Of a stretch of 61,206 bases of DNA, positions 60,357 through 61,206 are shown one piece after another. The first letter of the stretch is position 1, and each line of letters starts with the position of its first letter. The notes under the pieces are model-generated. The model did not search any database. It was not told the DNA's origin and saw only the letters and a program-made list of their open reading frames with translations. Position numbers and translations under genes: made by a program. The DNA comes from Candidatus Woesearchaeota archaeon (GTDB taxonomy: Archaea > Nanobdellota > Nanobdellia > Woesearchaeales > 21-14-0-10-32-9): positions 1-61,206 of the forward strand of contig JAIPET010000006.1 in NCBI GenBank assembly GCA_021736975.1. The letters run 5' to 3'.

Positions 60357-60436
60357 TTTTGTGCTGTTGAGCTTTGTGATACGCATTCTTTGATTAAACT
60401 TTTGTAAAGTTTAGACTGCACTAACGGGGCTTTTGT
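60339..60436. repeat. Partial duplication of the tRNA-Glu 5' end
   Basis: The 24 bases 60339-60362, which contain the 5' part of tRNA-Glu and its upstream flank, recur at 60413-60436 with one mismatch (core CACTAACGGGGCTTTTGT). The copy lies upstream of the tRNA. It could be an old integration or recombination scar. Confidence 0.65.
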
Positions 60437-60509
60437 TTAAGGACACTTAATATTTTTATAAATGTTTCAGTACAATAATATTTATATAAAATTAAATCTC
60501 AAGTAAACT

Positions 60510-60638
60510 ATGCAATTTCCAGTAGTAAGGTGCGGGGCATGTGGAAAGTCAATTCCAGTTAATGAAGCTACTTTTTTAGGTGGTTTGGCTTTTTGTAGTG
60601 ATAAGTGTAAGGAAGATAGTTTAAAAAAAGAAGTATGA
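60510..60638 (+). CDS. Small zinc-finger protein (42 aa)
   Basis: Encodes 42 residues starting MQFPVVRCGACGKSIPVNEA, with C-x2-C and C-x3-C (CGAC...CSDKC), a TRASH/treble-clef-like zinc site. A TATA box at 60479-60490 predicts a leaderless start at the ATG. It may bind metal or nucleic acid. The zinc pattern resembles the broken gene at 46797. Confidence 0.68.
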   Translation: MQFPVVRCGACGKSIPVNEATFLGGLAFCSDKCKEDSLKKEV

Positions 60639-60644
60639 TTTTTA

Positions 60645-61052
60645 TTATTTTAATCCGTGTTTGTTAAAACACTCTGAATATAGTTTGTCTGATCCTTGTA
60701 TGTGGTTTAATAGCCAATTTTTTAGAAACTCAAGTGTCTCGTTTATTACTAGTTTGTTTCCAAGAGCATATTCTTTTTTGTAGGTTTTTAATGTGTTTTC
60801 AAAAAATTTATGTTGAGCTCTGTGGATTTTATTTTGTTCATATTCGTATTCTTTAAATTTTTGTTCTTCGAATCTAAAATGGTATATTGTGTAATCTTCC
60901 ATTTCAAATAATATTTGTGCTAATATGTCTTCTGCGGTTCCGTTGTTTATTGATTCATTAAGTTTGTTTATTATTTTTATGAGTTTTTTATGTTGTTCGT
61001 CTATTTCTTTTACATTTACGCTATATTCTTTTTTCCATTCAATTAAATCCAT
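60645..61052 (-). CDS. Bacteriohemerythrin-like protein
   Basis: A 135-residue four-helix protein with the hemerythrin signature: IDEQHKKL (His 21), YTIYHFRFEEQKF (His 57, Glu), IHRAQHKFF (His pair) and WLLNHIQGSDKLY near the C-terminus. These residues bind a di-iron centre that carries or senses O2. The length is typical of single-domain bacteriohemerythrins. It may be an oxygen scavenger or sensor. Confidence 0.9.
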   Translation of the reverse strand: MDLIEWKKEYSVNVKEIDEQHKKLIKIINKLNESINNGTAEDILAQILFEMEDYTIYHFRFEEQKFKEYEYEQNKIHRAQHKFFENTLKTYKKEYALGNKLVINETLEFLKNWLLNHIQGSDKLYSECFNKHGLK

Positions 61053-61093
61053 TTTTTATCTTCTCTTTTTTTTATTTAAATAGAAGTGCGGAA

Positions 61094-61192
61094 ATCTCAA
61101 CCTTTTAAGGTTTGAGATGGATAGCGTTAAATAATGGTTGTTCTAATTGTGTTTTTGATAGTATAATGATGTGCCTCACTGGAGGTGAGGCA
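61094..61192. other. Two strong hairpins at the right edge
   Basis: ATCTCAACCTT/AAGGTTTGAGAT (61094-61118, one bulge) and TGCCTCAC/GTGAGGCA with a 5-base loop (61172-61192) lie in otherwise non-coding sequence. They could be terminators or parts of an RNA cut by the window edge. Confidence 0.45.
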
Positions 61193-61206
61193 ACATGCAT
61201 TACGAC

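Noticed and set aside
1-61206. CRISPR arrays
   Set aside because: No regularly spaced direct repeats of 24-37 bases were found; the Cas4-like domain at 40369 is part of a DUF2779 protein.

Overview
The window comes from an AT-rich archaeon. It encodes an archaeal-type S15 ribosomal protein, Orc1/Cdc6, an ATP-dependent DNA ligase, Rad50, a TFB and a PC4-like protein. Most genes have an AT-rich TATA box about 25-30 bases before the start codon and no leader; genes inside operons have GGTGA/GGAGG ribosome-binding sites. Two tRNA genes carry introns at the archaeal position 37/38. Small gene sizes, very low GC and many lineage-specific genes suggest a DPANN archaeon of the Woesearchaeota/Pacearchaeota kind (inference; no 16S rRNA is present).

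Layout. 1-24.3 kb is mainly chromosomal: a DHH phosphoesterase operon, a membrane protein fused to a Schlafen-type domain, metallophosphoesterase, Sua5, Orc1/Cdc6, ligase, an MltB-like lytic transglycosylase, an ABC exporter behind a long structured leader, a Ca2+/Na+ antiporter, a DUF1704 protease-like protein and Rad50. Several tiny operons and structured non-coding stretches lie between them.

24.3-55.2 kb is a stacked integration array at an intron-containing tRNA-Gln gene. The last 12 bases of the tRNA (CGGGCGGGGCTA) recur four times downstream (25.75, 26.85, 46.54 and 55.17 kb) and divide the region into four units. Units 1 and 2 (1.3 and 1.1 kb) each hold only a MNT-HEPN toxin-antitoxin pair and share a right-end sequence. 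Unit 3 (19.7 kb) is a full element: tyrosine recombinase, a small recombinase-linked protein, ribbon-helix-helix proteins, its own TFB, VirB4/VirB6/pilin-like secretion genes, a Sau3AI-type restriction-modification pair, a DUF2779 protein, a three-gene ABC-3C-like defence operon and an orphan methyltransferase. Unit 4 (8.6 kb) has the same type of right end and the same left-end promoter and small gene as unit 3 but no recombinase. It carries a nucleotidyltransferase, kinases, an HMGL-type aldolase, glycosyltransferases, a methyltransferase and a phosphatase that look like a surface-glycan or small-molecule pathway.

55.2-61.2 kb returns to chromosomal genes: a response regulator, DUF4395, a RibD/DHFR-like reductase, S15 with a probable regulatory leader, an intron-containing tRNA-Glu, a small zinc protein and a hemerythrin.

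The main discovery candidate is the tRNA-Gln array: two minimal toxin-antitoxin cassettes and a recombinase-less cargo unit share attachment sequences with an autonomous element that could move them in trans.
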